A DNA stretch of 64,000 bases from Gracilaria gracilis (lineage: Eukaryota; Rhodophyta; Florideophyceae; Gracilariales; Gracilariaceae): contig JARGSG010000207.1 of assembly GCA_030374805.1 (NCBI GenBank), positions 558,001 through 622,000 of the forward strand, in the 5' to 3' direction. The notes below the pieces were generated by a model that worked only from the letters and a program-made list of their open reading frames with translations, searched no databases and was not told the DNA's origin. Below, one piece after another: positions 20,607 through 31,248 of this stretch (positions within the stretch are counted from its first letter, which is position 1; every line of letters starts with the position of its first letter). The translations under genes were made by a program, and so were the position numbers.

Positions 20607-23600
20607 TTGGAAGGCCCGTCGATACCGGAACGGGAAACCTTAATGGTGGAAAAAGAAGAATCAGATGTACCCAATGTGGTGTGTCTAATGAAGTACAATA
20701 ACTATAAAGTTAATGCTTCAGTAAGCTTTCTCAATTGTCTACAGGTTCCCGTTGCGTGTGTACTCGATACCGGCGCCGGTCCGAATGTGCTAAACGCTCG
20801 CGTCATACCCGATGCGGTCTTGCGGAACATTCGGCCTGCCCCGACTATCAACCCGCTGGTGGACGCTAACGAGCGCCCACTGCACCTTAGAGGAATGTTA
20901 ACCACTGTGGTACAACTTGGAACCTTGAAGGTGAAGCTCAATTTCTTTGTAGTGGATCGTCTGGCGACAGACTGTATCTTCGGGACCAACTTTATTGACA
21001 GACATGTCAAGGCAATTTTTCCAGGGTCCCGAACGGTCGCTCTCCGTCAAGGTGGTCGTATTGCCATACTGGGTAATACGCAGACCAAAAATGGTTGGCG
21101 TAAGAAGCCGAGGTTCAATATACCCACCGAAACGGTTTCAAACAAGATACGGCTCACCAAATTGGTTTCAATTCCGGCTATGATCCAAATGGTAGTGAAT
21201 GTCTCATGCGCAGTTCCAGGATTGGTAATGCTACAGAACCATCCTAGGTTGGCAGAAAGACATCTCGCCTTGATGGCAAACGGGATTATCGACAACATCC
21301 CTAATAAATCCTTCAAGGTGTACTTGAGTAACTTTAGCAATCACATTGTTAAGTTACCCAAGAATACCACTATTGGAATAGCATTTCCGGCACCACAAGG
21401 GGTTTTCACGGTCTCACCTAATGGGTTGGGCGAGGTCGCCACCTCTAAGGAAGGGGGAGGAACAGATGCGCCATACCCTGCATATGCGCCCCCGTTATCG
21501 ACAAACACCAAAATGGAACAGAAGATCGCCAATACCTTTAAGGTTAGGGATCAGAAAAAGACTATGGAACTGGACCCAGTGCGGAATTGGAGAGAGGAAG
21601 TCCAGATCGGTGCGGAGAACCAGGCTCTCCGAGACCGGATCCTCAGTCTCTTAGAAGAATTTGAACCCATGTGGTCGGGCCGGTTGGGCCAAATTGAGGC
21701 TACAGAGCACCGTATTGATATGGTGCCTGGCTGGAAACCCATTTACCAGCAGCCTTACCGTGCAGGTCCAAAAGCCCGGGAGGTTGAGCTCAATGAGGTC
21801 GAGAGAATGCTCCGTGAAGGTGTCATAGAACCAGCAAATGCGGACTGGGCCAGCCCTGTGGTTCTCGTCACAAAGAAGAATGATACCCGTATGCGGTTCT
21901 GTGTGGACTACAGAAGACTGAATAGTATGACCATTAGGGATTCGTACCCAATACCTAGAATGGACGAGTGTATAGATTCGTTGGGCAACGCCAAGATCTT
22001 TACTACGCTCGATGCCAATTGTGGTTATTGGCAGGTACCTATCAGGGAAGAAGACAAGGACAAAACTACGTTTACTTGCCACGCTGGGTTCTTCCGCTTT
22101 ATGCGTATGCCCTTTGGATTGCGAAATGCCCCGGCTACCTTTCAGAGGGCGTTAGATATAATCCTTTCGAAGGTGAAGTGGAGAACCGCTCTGGTATACA
22201 TCGACGATGTAATCATATATTCCAGAACGGTAGAGGAACATTTCCACCATGTTAGGGAAGTGTTGAACCTTTTGAGGGAATCTGGAGTAACGTTGAAGCT
22301 CCGCAAGTGCGAATTCTTCACCAAAGAGGTAGAATACCTTGGTCATATCATCAGCCCTGGGAGGTTAGAAGTGACGCCGCGGAATATCCGGGCCGTGCAG
22401 GAGGCGAAGCCACCCACGTCCCAGACGGAAATCCGATCCTTTATAGATTTGTGCAATTTGTACCGCCGGTTTATCAAGGGATTTGCCAAGATAGCGGCTC
22501 CCCTCTACAGGAAGCTGCTGAAAGGTCAACCTACAAGGTTTGAATGTCTTACCAATGAGGAAATGGATGCGTTCGAGGCGCTGAAACATGCGCTCTTGAC
22601 ACCTCCCATCTTGGCATTACCCAAAGCTGGTTTACGATACACGTTGGATACTGACGCCTCGGACGCCCAAATTGGTTGTTGTCTTATGCAGGAGCAAGAA
22701 AACGGCGACAAACTACCTATAGGGTACTGGACCGTGCTTTGCACGCTGCAGAAAAGAACTACACAACAACCGAAAAGGAATGTCTGGCAGTGGTCTGGAG
22801 CATGTTGATGCTCCGTCCCTACCTATATGGTGAAAGGTTCACGCTTCGAACCGACCATGATGCCCTACGGTGGATATTGGGTCTGGCCGACGCATCAGGC
22901 AGAATTGCCCGATAGCGGTTACGACTTTCAGAGTTCGAGTATGACGTACAGTACCGCCCAGGTATCAAGCACAACGTCGCAGACGCGATGTCTCGCATTA
23001 CCACAGATGGTTCGGACACCGAGCCGGTAGAGGATGATATCCCATGCTTTACCATCTCTACCAACCCTGATGGTGATACCTTAGAAGGTTACTGGACTCT
23101 ACCCGAAGAGGATACGTGGTTTAGTGATGCCATCGCTCGGGAAATACTCGCCCTCGAGGAAACAGACGTCATGCCAATTACCCGCGAGGAATTCCTGAGA
23201 GAGCAAGCAAACGATGTTTATTGCCACTCTCTCATGAACCAAGTAGGTATGAAAGACTCAAACTTTGACGTCGACCGAAATGGTTTCCTGGTGAGGCGAG
23301 CTCCTATTGATGGTTCCCTTCAGAAGGTGGTGCCCAAGGTACTGCGCCCTCGGGTGCTGTACCTGGCCCACTACCCAAGGCTATCAGGACACCCTGGAGG
23401 TACGAGAATGTACTACACCTTGAGGCAAGGGTACTACTGGCCTCATATGGCTAATGATGTATATAGCTTTGTAGGTCAATGTGAATCTTGCGTACGTACC
23501 CGTGGAGGTCTCCGGAAGCACAGGAAATACTTGAAGTTATTCCCTGCAGCGGGTCCTCTCGAGTTCGTCGCAATAGACCTTCTGGGTCCATTACCAAAAA

Positions 23601-24862
23601 CCACAAGGGGATATCAGTACATCATCGCAATCACCGACAGGTTCTCGAAGCTCACGCGAGCGATACCCGTGAAGGACACGAAATTGACGACCCTCGCGGT
23701 GGCGTTCTTAAACAATTGGATCTACCCGTATGGTGCACCGCTTTATTTACTTACCGACAATGGTTCGAACTTAGCTTCGAAGTTCTTTGAAGCTGTTTGT
23801 AACCTCTTGGCTATTAAGCACTACTTCACTACTGCCTACCATCCGCAAACGAATGGGCAAGTGGAGTGCTTTAACCGAACACTGGTATCTAGGCTGCAAC
23901 ATTATACGGAAGAACACCAAACTGGTTGGGACGAGCTCGTGCAGCCCTTGACATATGCATATAACCTTCAGGTTCATCGAGCGACGCAAACTACGCCGTT
24001 TGATCTAATACTGTCACGACACTCACCAGATATTGTTGTTGAAGGGGACCCATTAGGACAAGAAGCCGCCGGAGCGCTCACACCGTCACAAGTCAAACGG
24101 AATACCCTTTTGAGGTTGAGACGTGCTCTCAAGTATGCTGAGAGCAAGCTCACAGCATCCCAGAAGCGGTACAAGGAGGACTACGACCGAAAGGTAACCC
24201 AAGTCGTAACGGCTACGCCGGGTCAATATGTCTTTATTGACCACCCCCCGAAAGGAGCTAAACCACGACCGGGTGATGAAGCTGATGATTAAGCTATTGA
24301 TAGAGATATCAATTCTAAGCTTCTCCCGAAATCATTGGGACCTTTCAAGGTAGTTCGGTCGACCGACCACACGGTAACGGTGAACCAAGATGGTGTAGAG
24401 AATACAATCTCTATTGACCGAATCACGGTTGCACCTCAGACGGTTCAGTCCAGGAAGGAACGCGGAGAATCCGCGCGTGACCCACAAGCGGTTGCTCTGA
24501 GGACTCTGCCCCGGGAAGACGGGACACCCATCGAGGTTAATGATGACGCACAAGGTGACGACCCAGACTACGTACCACCTGCGGGGATTACGGTTGCTCC
24601 TTCAGAGGAAACACCTACCCCCAGTGGTACCGATGCTCATCTAAACCAAAGTGGTGAAAGGATACCATCGCAGGTGTCTAATGAGTTCCCAGTGGAACGC
24701 CTTGTAGGTCACCGCCGTACCCAAGAAGGTCTGAAGTACACAGTACGTTGGTATGGCTGGGGCGCCGATGGTGACAATGCTGAGCCGCCCTCAGCCATAC
24801 CACAGCATTTCAGGGTAAGCTACTGGAACCGCAAAGGAGAGGACATGCCGAATGATGGGTAA
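20607..24862 (+). pseudogene. Gypsy Pol with C-terminal chromodomain, inactivated
   Basis: Domains in order: retropepsin (CVLDTGAGPNVL near 20757); reverse transcriptase (FCVDYRRLNSM, then the catalytic YIDDVIIYS near 22197); RNase H (TLDTDASDAQIGCCL near 22645); and integrase, with an HHCC zinc module (HYPRLSGHPGG to CESCVRTRG) and the DDE core AIDLLGPLP, LTDNGSNL, YHPQTNGQVECFNRTL. The chromodomain follows (VERLVGHRRTQEGLKYTVRW near 24695). Defects: a frame change near 22729, a TAG after GRIAR at 22913-22915, and a TAA at 24290-24292; the frame then stays open to 24862. In chromoviruses the chromodomain directs integration to marked chromatin. No ATG is visible at 20607, so gag-pol expression probably involves readthrough or shifting. 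Confidence 0.9.
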
Positions 24863-25174
24863 ACCTTAGAGGTAATGCTGTCCTCTAAGGAAGGGGGAAA
24901 AGCACATTGTAATGAGGAGTACCAAAGTCGGTTCGGACGCTCACCGAGAAGGTACAACCAGAAGGAAGCATTCCATGAGGGTACGTCCAAGGAGCGGTAG
25001 CGCTAAAAACGGACGCACCGTTGTACGCGCGCCGTTGCACACGCGCCATGCACGTGCGCGGCACGCGCGCGAACCCGCACGGTGGAAACATTCAAAAAAT
25101 TGTATCTTTTTATTTGTCGAGGCATACGCGCGCTGCTCGGGGCGCGCCGTGCGGAGTAACCGATTCGGTTTACA

Positions 25175-26080
25175 CTATTGTGTGTAGGGAGCGAGCAACG
25201 GCATGGTCAAAAAGTCTAAGTATTTTGACCGTGCCGCGCTCCCGAATCGGCCATTCCCAGCCTCTGAAACCTCTTGGTTCCCGAGATACAGACCAAAAGG
25301 GTTTTCTGCGTTTTCACTACCATATATAGGGGTAATTTTCCGGTCAAATATTTTGATTCGCCTTGCAAGTAACCTACAGGGTGAAACACCGCACGTGCGC
25401 CCATGCATGGTGAGAGACCATGCAGACCAATCCAGGTACATTGCTGGCCTCCGCGCGCAAGCGCGTGGCACAACATTTGACCTTATGGGAAGGCGAAACC
25501 GCTCGCTGCGCCGTACGAAGGCGCATCGAAGTACCAACGTGGTGAACGTCTCCAAACCATAATAGGAAATACCACGAGGAATCTCGGGCTCCGGACCATA
25601 CGGGTCCCGGATCCCTTCGTGAATCTCTTGAGGTTGATTTAAGGAAGACTGAACCGGCTGGCTCCGAAAACCAGTTTGGATGCGGGAATGGTACAAAGCA
25701 GCACCCCGAGAACCAGACTTGGCAATGCCGCTTCCGCGGCCGCGCGAAGGACCGGCACCCGACATGGTGTGATTAGTACCGTGAGGGAGTGGTTGAGACG
25801 GCGAGCATTCGACCGCAGGGGTGAAGCGAATCATCTTTTTATCCACAATGGGTGAGTCACTAGAGCTGATGCTCAAAACCTCCACCCGTTCGGGGCCCCA
25901 TGCTGGTTCAACCATTAAGGTATCGGCATTGGTCGCCGATGGCGCGCCGTCCCTTGAGGTTACCGCATCTGATTGTCCAACATGGGAAACCGACAATCGC
26001 CATGTACCGCTACGGGTGCGAGCCCGCACGGTGGTACGAGGGCTACCCATGTTGTTCAGATAAGGATCGGGGGTCACCAT
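25175..26080 (-). CDS. Antisense ORF between pol and 3' LTR, unknown
   Basis: A 301-codon frame on the minus strand begins at ATG 26080; the frame is open back to 26599 without ATG. It starts MVTPDPYLNNMGSPRTTVRA, then holds a Ser/Pro/Gly-rich region with PSRGRGSGIAKSGSRGA, and ends in a mixed tail. No known motif was recognised. Some plant gypsy lineages carry an antisense ORF in this position, so it may be real. The alternative is a chance frame in GC-rich sequence. Confidence 0.3.
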   Translation of the reverse strand: MVTPDPYLNNMGSPRTTVRARTRSGTWRLSVSHVGQSDAVTSRDGAPSATNADTLMVEPAWGPERVEVLSISSSDSPIVDKKMIRFTPAVECSPSQPLPHGTNHTMSGAGPSRGRGSGIAKSGSRGAALYHSRIQTGFRSQPVQSSLNQPQEIHEGIRDPYGPEPEIPRGISYYGLETFTTLVLRCAFVRRSERFRLPIRSNVVPRACARRPAMYLDWSAWSLTMHGRTCGVSPCRLLARRIKIFDRKITPIYGSENAENPFGLYLGNQEVSEAGNGRFGSAARSKYLDFLTMPLLAPYTQ

Positions 26081-26640
26081 AAACGGATTCAACTTTGTCG
26101 TTCGGACGAAAAGCCACGGTGGCGCGAGCCCGCGTAGATAAACCGCAAAGGGATGCGAAGGCAACCAGAAGGAATAACGGTGGAACAACCTCGATGGAGT
26201 CAGCGGCAGTGCCTCGAAGGGTTGGTAGTCGAACCTCGAAGGCACAGAGAGACACGCCGCAACCAAGTGGGCGCCAAAATCATTCACGGTACAGTGCCCA
26301 CACGAGCTCGAAGGCGCAACCCGCCCCCCCACTGGGTATACCGACAAGGTAAATGGGTCTAAGCCGTGTAGCCAAAAAGGTATAACCTTAAAGGTATGCA
26401 ATGGGCGCGCGTCGCGCCCAAACCACAAATGGGAATGAATAGGCCGCTGTCGATGATAACCAAAGAGGTGGATAGAGCCGCAATCGGTGATGACCACGGT
26501 GGTGAACAGAGTGCGTTCGGCGATGCAGAACCGACGCGACGCACGGCGCGAGATGGCACAAAGGCTGCGACAGGGACCAAATTGGTACGACGATGCCACC
26601 GACTTGGTGAAAGGATCTAGGAGCCACGAGGGCGTGGCTC

Positions 26641-26657
26641 AGGGTAGGAAAGGGGTC
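26641..26657 (+). other. Gypsy polypurine tract
   Basis: AGGGTAGGAAAGGGGTC lies directly before the 3' LTR, as expected for the plus-strand primer. Confidence 0.75.
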
Positions 26658-27165
26658 TGTAGTACAATGAGACCTCAATGAGTTGGTGCGACGTGGGCCT
26701 ACTGGTGCACCTTGCTGGCTGCACTGTACCCAATTGGTATTCTGTATTTTATAATTTCTAATTTCTAATTTATAGTCTAGGATAATTTAGCATTGCTGGC
26801 CCATGACAGTAGGTCATGGGCACAGCCGATGACGTCATGCCCGCATGGGAGATCGGCGTCGGTGCACCTTGTATATATTGTGGTGCACCTTGCCCTCCCC
26901 CTCGGGTATTGTAAAGTCAGGCACCACTAGGGCAGTAACTATACCATCTTCGTCACTTGCTACTCTATTACTGTTCAGGTTTTACCGCGCGTCGACGTCT
27001 ACTACCGTACACCTACACGGTCTAGACTAGTTGCCCCGCCGTTTGCCCCTGCGGGTTTCAGGTGCCCTACTACCATATTGGTTGTGTGTTTTTCCCCTTT
27101 AGGTTGAGCCCGCGCGCGCTTCCTCTACCAGGCGGACCCCACAACTTATCGGTATTTGTACGACA
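26658..27165 (+). repeat. Gypsy 3' LTR, 508 bp
   Basis: Direct repeat of 17769-18276 with about 11 substitutions and no indel, followed by the target copy CTGCG. Confidence 0.95.
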
Positions 27166-27170
27166 CTGCG

Positions 27171-28081
27171 GTATAGGAGAGATTATATACGTTTGTATTG
27201 CAGAATTTCATGAAACTCTCAAGAACAACTACGGTTTCATTACTTCAGCTCTGCGAGTGGGTGCCTTTCAATGGGTTGGAAAGAACCCAGATAATATTTC
27301 TGAAGAGTATGATGACCTCTTGCAAACATCGCACGCTTCAGACCTACAATCGTTTGCATCATATTATTCGCTTAGCGAGGCCTACCGCGGTCTCGTACAA
27401 AGAGCAGGAACGCTATCGCCTGCACACATGATGCGGCCGACTGCTTTTTTTGTATATTGGAATTATTTGAAAGGTGGCGTTGATGAGTTTAGTCGTGCGA
27501 TGACCAACCTTTGTTATACGAACACAGCAGAAAACCCAATTGTCAGTATTATTGGGAGACTGTTGTGCGCTCAGGTTAATAAAGATGCAGTTCTACATCA
27601 CCTTTCTTTAGCAAAGAGGAAAGGAAAACTTCCAGAGAGGTACATAGAGAGTCATAGAGGTGGATACCGCCACTTAAGAAAAGATGTTTCGAGATGTTCT
27701 TAGTTTTCGGATTTTGCACGCCAGTTAGCTAAAAATTAATGTGAAGTTGGAGGGGCGTCTTCAGGAGGCACACTGGACTGCGCAAGCACAAACGCAAACA
27801 TACTATATTCTCCACGGCTGGATGTAGAGATTCCAATCGAACCACTCTATCGAAGAACTGTAGTCTAAATGTATAATTGTGATGAAAACAGAAAGAGGAG
27901 GTTAGGACAAGGACTGCTCCACAAGCGAGTGAAAGGAAAGGATTCGTACTGCTCTTTATGTTTTTACAGTCATACGATCAATGAGGGAGGAAAGGTGTAC
28001 TGCAAAAAGGGAGGCGCAAGACAACGCCAATGGTGTTGTGTTTGTAGGCAAGCAATATGCTCTAGTTGTTCGGAAACTTGA
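27171..28081 (+). pseudogene. piggyBac-like transposase, third catalytic motif and cysteine-rich tail
   Basis: Frame 2 continues from the nuclease part after the gypsy. Near 27430-27500 it reads MMRPTAFFVYWNYLKGGVDE. The KGGVD motif matches the segment with the third catalytic Asp of piggyBac transposases (Asp codon 27482-27484). The frame reaches a TAG at about 27701-27703, with two more stops before 27869. It then carries on in the same frame with YCSLCFYSHT and RQWCCVCRQAICSSC, ending at 28081. The C-x2-C, C-x2-C and C-x2-C spacing resembles the zinc-binding cysteine-rich domain at the end of piggyBac proteins, which binds the inverted repeats. The stops may be mutations or mark a lost intron. 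Confidence 0.65.
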
Positions 28082-28302
28082 CACACGAAAACTGTTTTTG
28101 TTCGAGCCCAGATACCAGATAAAGATCTTGAAGAATTGCAAAGTAAAGCAAACGGACGAGGCACAACCAATTATAAACACACCAATGCCGTTGTGCACGT
28201 TGAATAAAAAACGTAGTTTTACGTCATTTCCTATATTATGCCTGATGTTTATAAGATTGTTTCGGAAGAAACACGTGATAGGTTAATATCATTGAAAAGT
28301 TT

Positions 28303-28668
28303 GAGCGGAAAAGGCGGGCTTGAAGCGCAGTGCAGCAGTCTCCTCTTTTGTACGGTTTGGACGGCTGTGCTGAGTGCAGGGTTACGCTCGGCGGGGGGAA
28401 AGAGAGAAGCAAGAGTGATGATGGCCCAGTAACGGCGGTGAGAAGCGAGGGCGGACGAAATAGGATCACAGGCAAAGTGTGGGTGAGGCGGTCCCGTTGG
28501 GTGATAGTGCGGTCCCGTCGGGTGAGGTTTAGGCCAATACACCTCGATTTAGGGTGATTCTCACCAGCCGGCGAAACACCCTCACCCTGTATGGGTGAGA
28601 TGGGACTGCGTCACCCGAACTCACCCGAAAAAAGGGTGATGAAATTTCCTCACCCCACTGGAACGGGG
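28303..28668 (-). repeat. Right terminal inverted repeat, about 366 bp
   Basis: Inverted copy of 14166-14532, ending CTGGAACGGGG next to the CTAA target copy at 28669-28672. It shows a few more substitutions than the left copy in the palindromic part (for example GCCGGC spacing). Confidence 0.9.
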
Positions 28669-28672
28669 CTAA

Positions 28673-29841
28673 CTCAATCGGTTGTCTTGTGCAATATGTG
28701 CCATAAATTGCTTTAAAGAATCTTTATAAACTGCAAACGCCGTTTTGATGCGTCGAGCACGCGGCAAACGATTTTTTTTTTGCGGACGTCAAGATTGTCT
28801 TTAATCCGGTTTGCGACTGTGTTGTATCACACAGATGACGTTGAAAGGCCACATCTTTTTTTATGTCGACAAGTTTTTCTAGGTTGTATATCAGAGATTT
28901 GCTCAACGATGTGTGTGCGCTGATGGCTCTGATAGAATGCTTTTGTTTGTTGTCCGCATAGGCACCGCAACTACTTATAGATATCGACGCCGCTTCGCTA
29001 ATTCTCTTCCTTTTTTGTGGCGGGTTGCTTGGCGTCTCATCGAGAGAGCCATATGGAGCCTTTGCTGCAGAGAGCGAGTCTTGAGACCCTCTTAATTGGC
29101 CGCAGACAGGATAATAAAACGATCATGTGGAGGATTTGCTGCTGTACAAGAACTACGTTTTTATATGCCTACATCGCGCGTTTTTTGTAAGTCGCGCCTT
29201 TTTGGATTCAATCTCTTCGTCTCATTGAGACGATTCTATTGAGCTGGATAGATCAGAAAACGGAGCACCAGAAGTAGAGATAAGACCTTCTCAAAACAAA
29301 ATTCCACTACTGTACCGACCTTTTTCCAAAATGTATACCCAGTCTACAATTGCTTACTAACTTTTTCTAAAGTAGATGAGAGCCAAGAGGGTGCAGGCTT
29401 GGCGTATGCCCCACGTAAACCTGTGCCAAGGCTGTTTCCGCTTCTTTCTGAGAAAAATGTTCTCAAAGCCCTTCAGCCGTTCCGACATCAGCGACGTGGA
29501 ATAGGAGAAGGCTATCTGTATGAAGTATAGATTTCCTGCCACTTCGCAGTGAAGAGTGGCGGGGCAAACAAAAGTAGAAGAAGAACAGCGTACTGGAGTA
29601 CCCAGAAGACTATCGTTTCTCTATGGACTCATTAATACATCCATGTGAGCTTCGGCTGCTGAGACAATGTCTTATGATATCAAACCAGTTCTTTCGTACG
29701 GATTGATTCAGGACTTTTTTCTTCACAAATTGTATTCCATAGTTACGTTAACGGGTTTGGTGATTAGTTTTGATTGCTGTGAAAAAGTCAACTATACTCT
29801 TGGCACAAAGAGAGCCCCAATAGAGATACATTTAAGGTGCC
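28673..29841. other. No gene seen between transposon and host genes
   Basis: AT-rich sequence with only short frames and no recognisable domain. It marks the border between the transposon block and the gene-rich half, and its right end holds the 3' flank of the p24 gene. Confidence 0.4.
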
Positions 29842-30600
29842 TCAAACTCGCTTATCTTGATGAAGATGCCTGAATGTCTCGTACGAAGAATATGCTGCCC
29901 CAGCAGCGATTGATATACATGTGATAATTGCATACACTGTGACCATCTGTTGGGTCCGTTTGTTCATATGGTCCATGCGAAGTTCCCTTTCCCTCATTTC
30001 GTCAACCAATCGCACAATATCTGACACTCGATCTTCAACGATGTGAAACGATTCTTCACTTGTGGTCAAATGCTTCTCCTTGGCTAGCTTGTCGTAGTAC
30101 TCCATATTCTTTGTGTCGGTTCCCGTTTTGATACTAAATATTATTGGCCTCTCCCGAGCATGGCCATGAACCTGCAAATGATGAAAAGGAAGGGAAAACA
30201 CGTGCTCGAAACAAAACATATAGGGAATGCGATTATCTCCAGCCCCGTCAGGTATCGCCCGGAAATAGGCATCGTCGTCTGTATCTTCGTCGCGTAAGGA
30301 CCAATCGTTCTTTTGAGGGACATTGGGGATTTTTTCCGGGGATTGAAACGTAAACACTCCATGGTCAACCGCTTGACGAACGAGAATCACCTTCCCTGTC
30401 ATGTCCGTTATTCGCACAGATACGGGCATTTCTCCATTACCCTGGGCAACAGTATAAGTAAACAATGTGTTTGTACTGAGAGGAATGTCCTCCCGGAAGC
30501 ATTTTCGCGTTTTCGCTGGTAAGACGAACTGGAGAGCGCTTATAGATCGAAAACAGAGGGAGACAAGTACAACACTGCATAAAAGCTTGTTGAAAGACAT
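29842..30600 (-). CDS. p24/EMP24 family cargo receptor
   Basis: A 252-residue single-exon frame from ATG 30600. It has a signal peptide (residues 1-22, ending ISA-LQ), a GOLD domain from about 23 to 150 with the family's conserved cysteine pair (RKCF and MFCFEH), and a coiled-coil region with VRLVDEMRERELRMDHMNKR. One membrane helix follows (VTVYAIITCISIAAGAAY), then a short cytosolic tail beginning SSYETFRHLHQ and ending KRV. p24 proteins cycle between ER and Golgi and help load COPII vesicles with cargo. The insert NDWSLRDEDTDDDAYF in the GOLD domain is acidic and unusual. Subfamily not assigned. Confidence 0.88.
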   Translation of the reverse strand: MSFNKLLCSVVLVSLCFRSISALQFVLPAKTRKCFREDIPLSTNTLFTYTVAQGNGEMPVSVRITDMTGKVILVRQAVDHGVFTFQSPEKIPNVPQKNDWSLRDEDTDDDAYFRAIPDGAGDNRIPYMFCFEHVFSLPFHHLQVHGHARERPIIFSIKTGTDTKNMEYYDKLAKEKHLTTSEESFHIVEDRVSDIVRLVDEMRERELRMDHMNKRTQQMVTVYAIITCISIAAGAAYSSYETFRHLHQDKRV

Positions 30601-31248
30601 CGGTGTTCACAGCTCGCTTGAATAATACCAATTCGTATATCTTCTCAACAAAAAGTACGCATACCTCACAGAACTCGAGAAGAGTTCTCAGATCACATCA
30701 GATCCACAAGTGATGAGAATGATCTCGAGAACACATGCATATATGATATTGGCTCTGGTTAGCAAGGTATTTGCATTGACGATGAAGAAGCTGAACGCCA
30801 CCATTCCCTACGAAAGTTCTGGAATACGTTGCAATATGCATTTTGTCAGCAAAATATAGCATCACATGTTATTTTCCAGAACTGAGAGCAGAAAACATTA
30901 ACCTTGCTGGTACAACAGAAGGGAAGGGCACAAAGGGCGTCGAATCGAAATTGTCCAGGTGGATCCATACATCCCCCTTCTTCAGGTTTGTGGTCCTGGC
31001 TTTGCCTCATGTCTCAAAATCTGTTGCCCTGATACTCAGACGCCTTCATTCCATCCGAACCTCAGACATTGCCCAAGAGACCCTTTCGTAACAGAGTCGT
31101 AACTTTAGAAGCCAAACCCGGTGAGGCTCAGCGCTCGAAACTCATCTGAGATAGCTTCGAAAGCCACGAGAACGGCTATTGTACCACGTAATTCGTTTTC
31201 TTCTCCACGACACTATATTTCGGTCAGAGGAGAAGCAAGTGCTTTCGA

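Larger units (their letters stand above)
17769..27165 (+). mobile_element. Ty3/gypsy chromovirus-type LTR retrotransposon, recent insertion
   Basis: Complete element with 508-bp LTRs at both ends, TG...CA termini, a perfect 5-bp target duplication CTGCG (17764-17768 and 27166-27170), a primer-binding site and a polypurine tract. Gag and pol are on the plus strand; pol carries a C-terminal chromodomain. The LTRs differ at about 11 of 508 positions by my reading, so the insertion is fairly recent. Pol has a frameshift and two nonsense codons, so this copy is not autonomous. About 1.8 kb of extra sequence lies between pol and the 3' LTR. Confidence 0.95.
14166..28668 (+). mobile_element. piggyBac-type DNA transposon with embedded nuclease domain, split by a gypsy insertion
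   Basis: The element is bounded by 366-bp inverted repeats beginning CCCCRTTCCAGTGGGG, and by a 4-bp direct repeat CTAA at 14162-14165 and 28669-28672. It is 14503 bp long. Subtracting the gypsy (9397 bp) and one CTGCG copy leaves about 5.1 kb. Coding is all on the plus strand: a transposase with two Asp motifs, a PD-(D/E)XK domain, the KGGVD third-Asp motif and a cysteine-rich tail. Known piggyBac elements use TTAA, occasionally CTAA, start with CC, and end their transposase in a cysteine-rich domain, so the superfamily assignment is well supported. This copy is inactive: one nonsense codon, one frame change, stops before the tail, and the gypsy. Confidence 0.8.

Noticed and set aside
23740-23780. 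GGTTCGAAC word resembling a tRNA B box
   Set aside because: It lies inside the gypsy integrase coding sequence with no cloverleaf around it. No tRNA or rRNA gene was found in the window.
29667-29873. 68-codon plus-strand frame overlapping the end of the p24 gene
   Set aside because: Antisense overlap with a well-supported gene and no protein-like pattern.
30843-31091. 82-codon frame upstream of VIPP1
   Set aside because: No ATG in good context, no recognisable motif, and it lies in the probable promoter.
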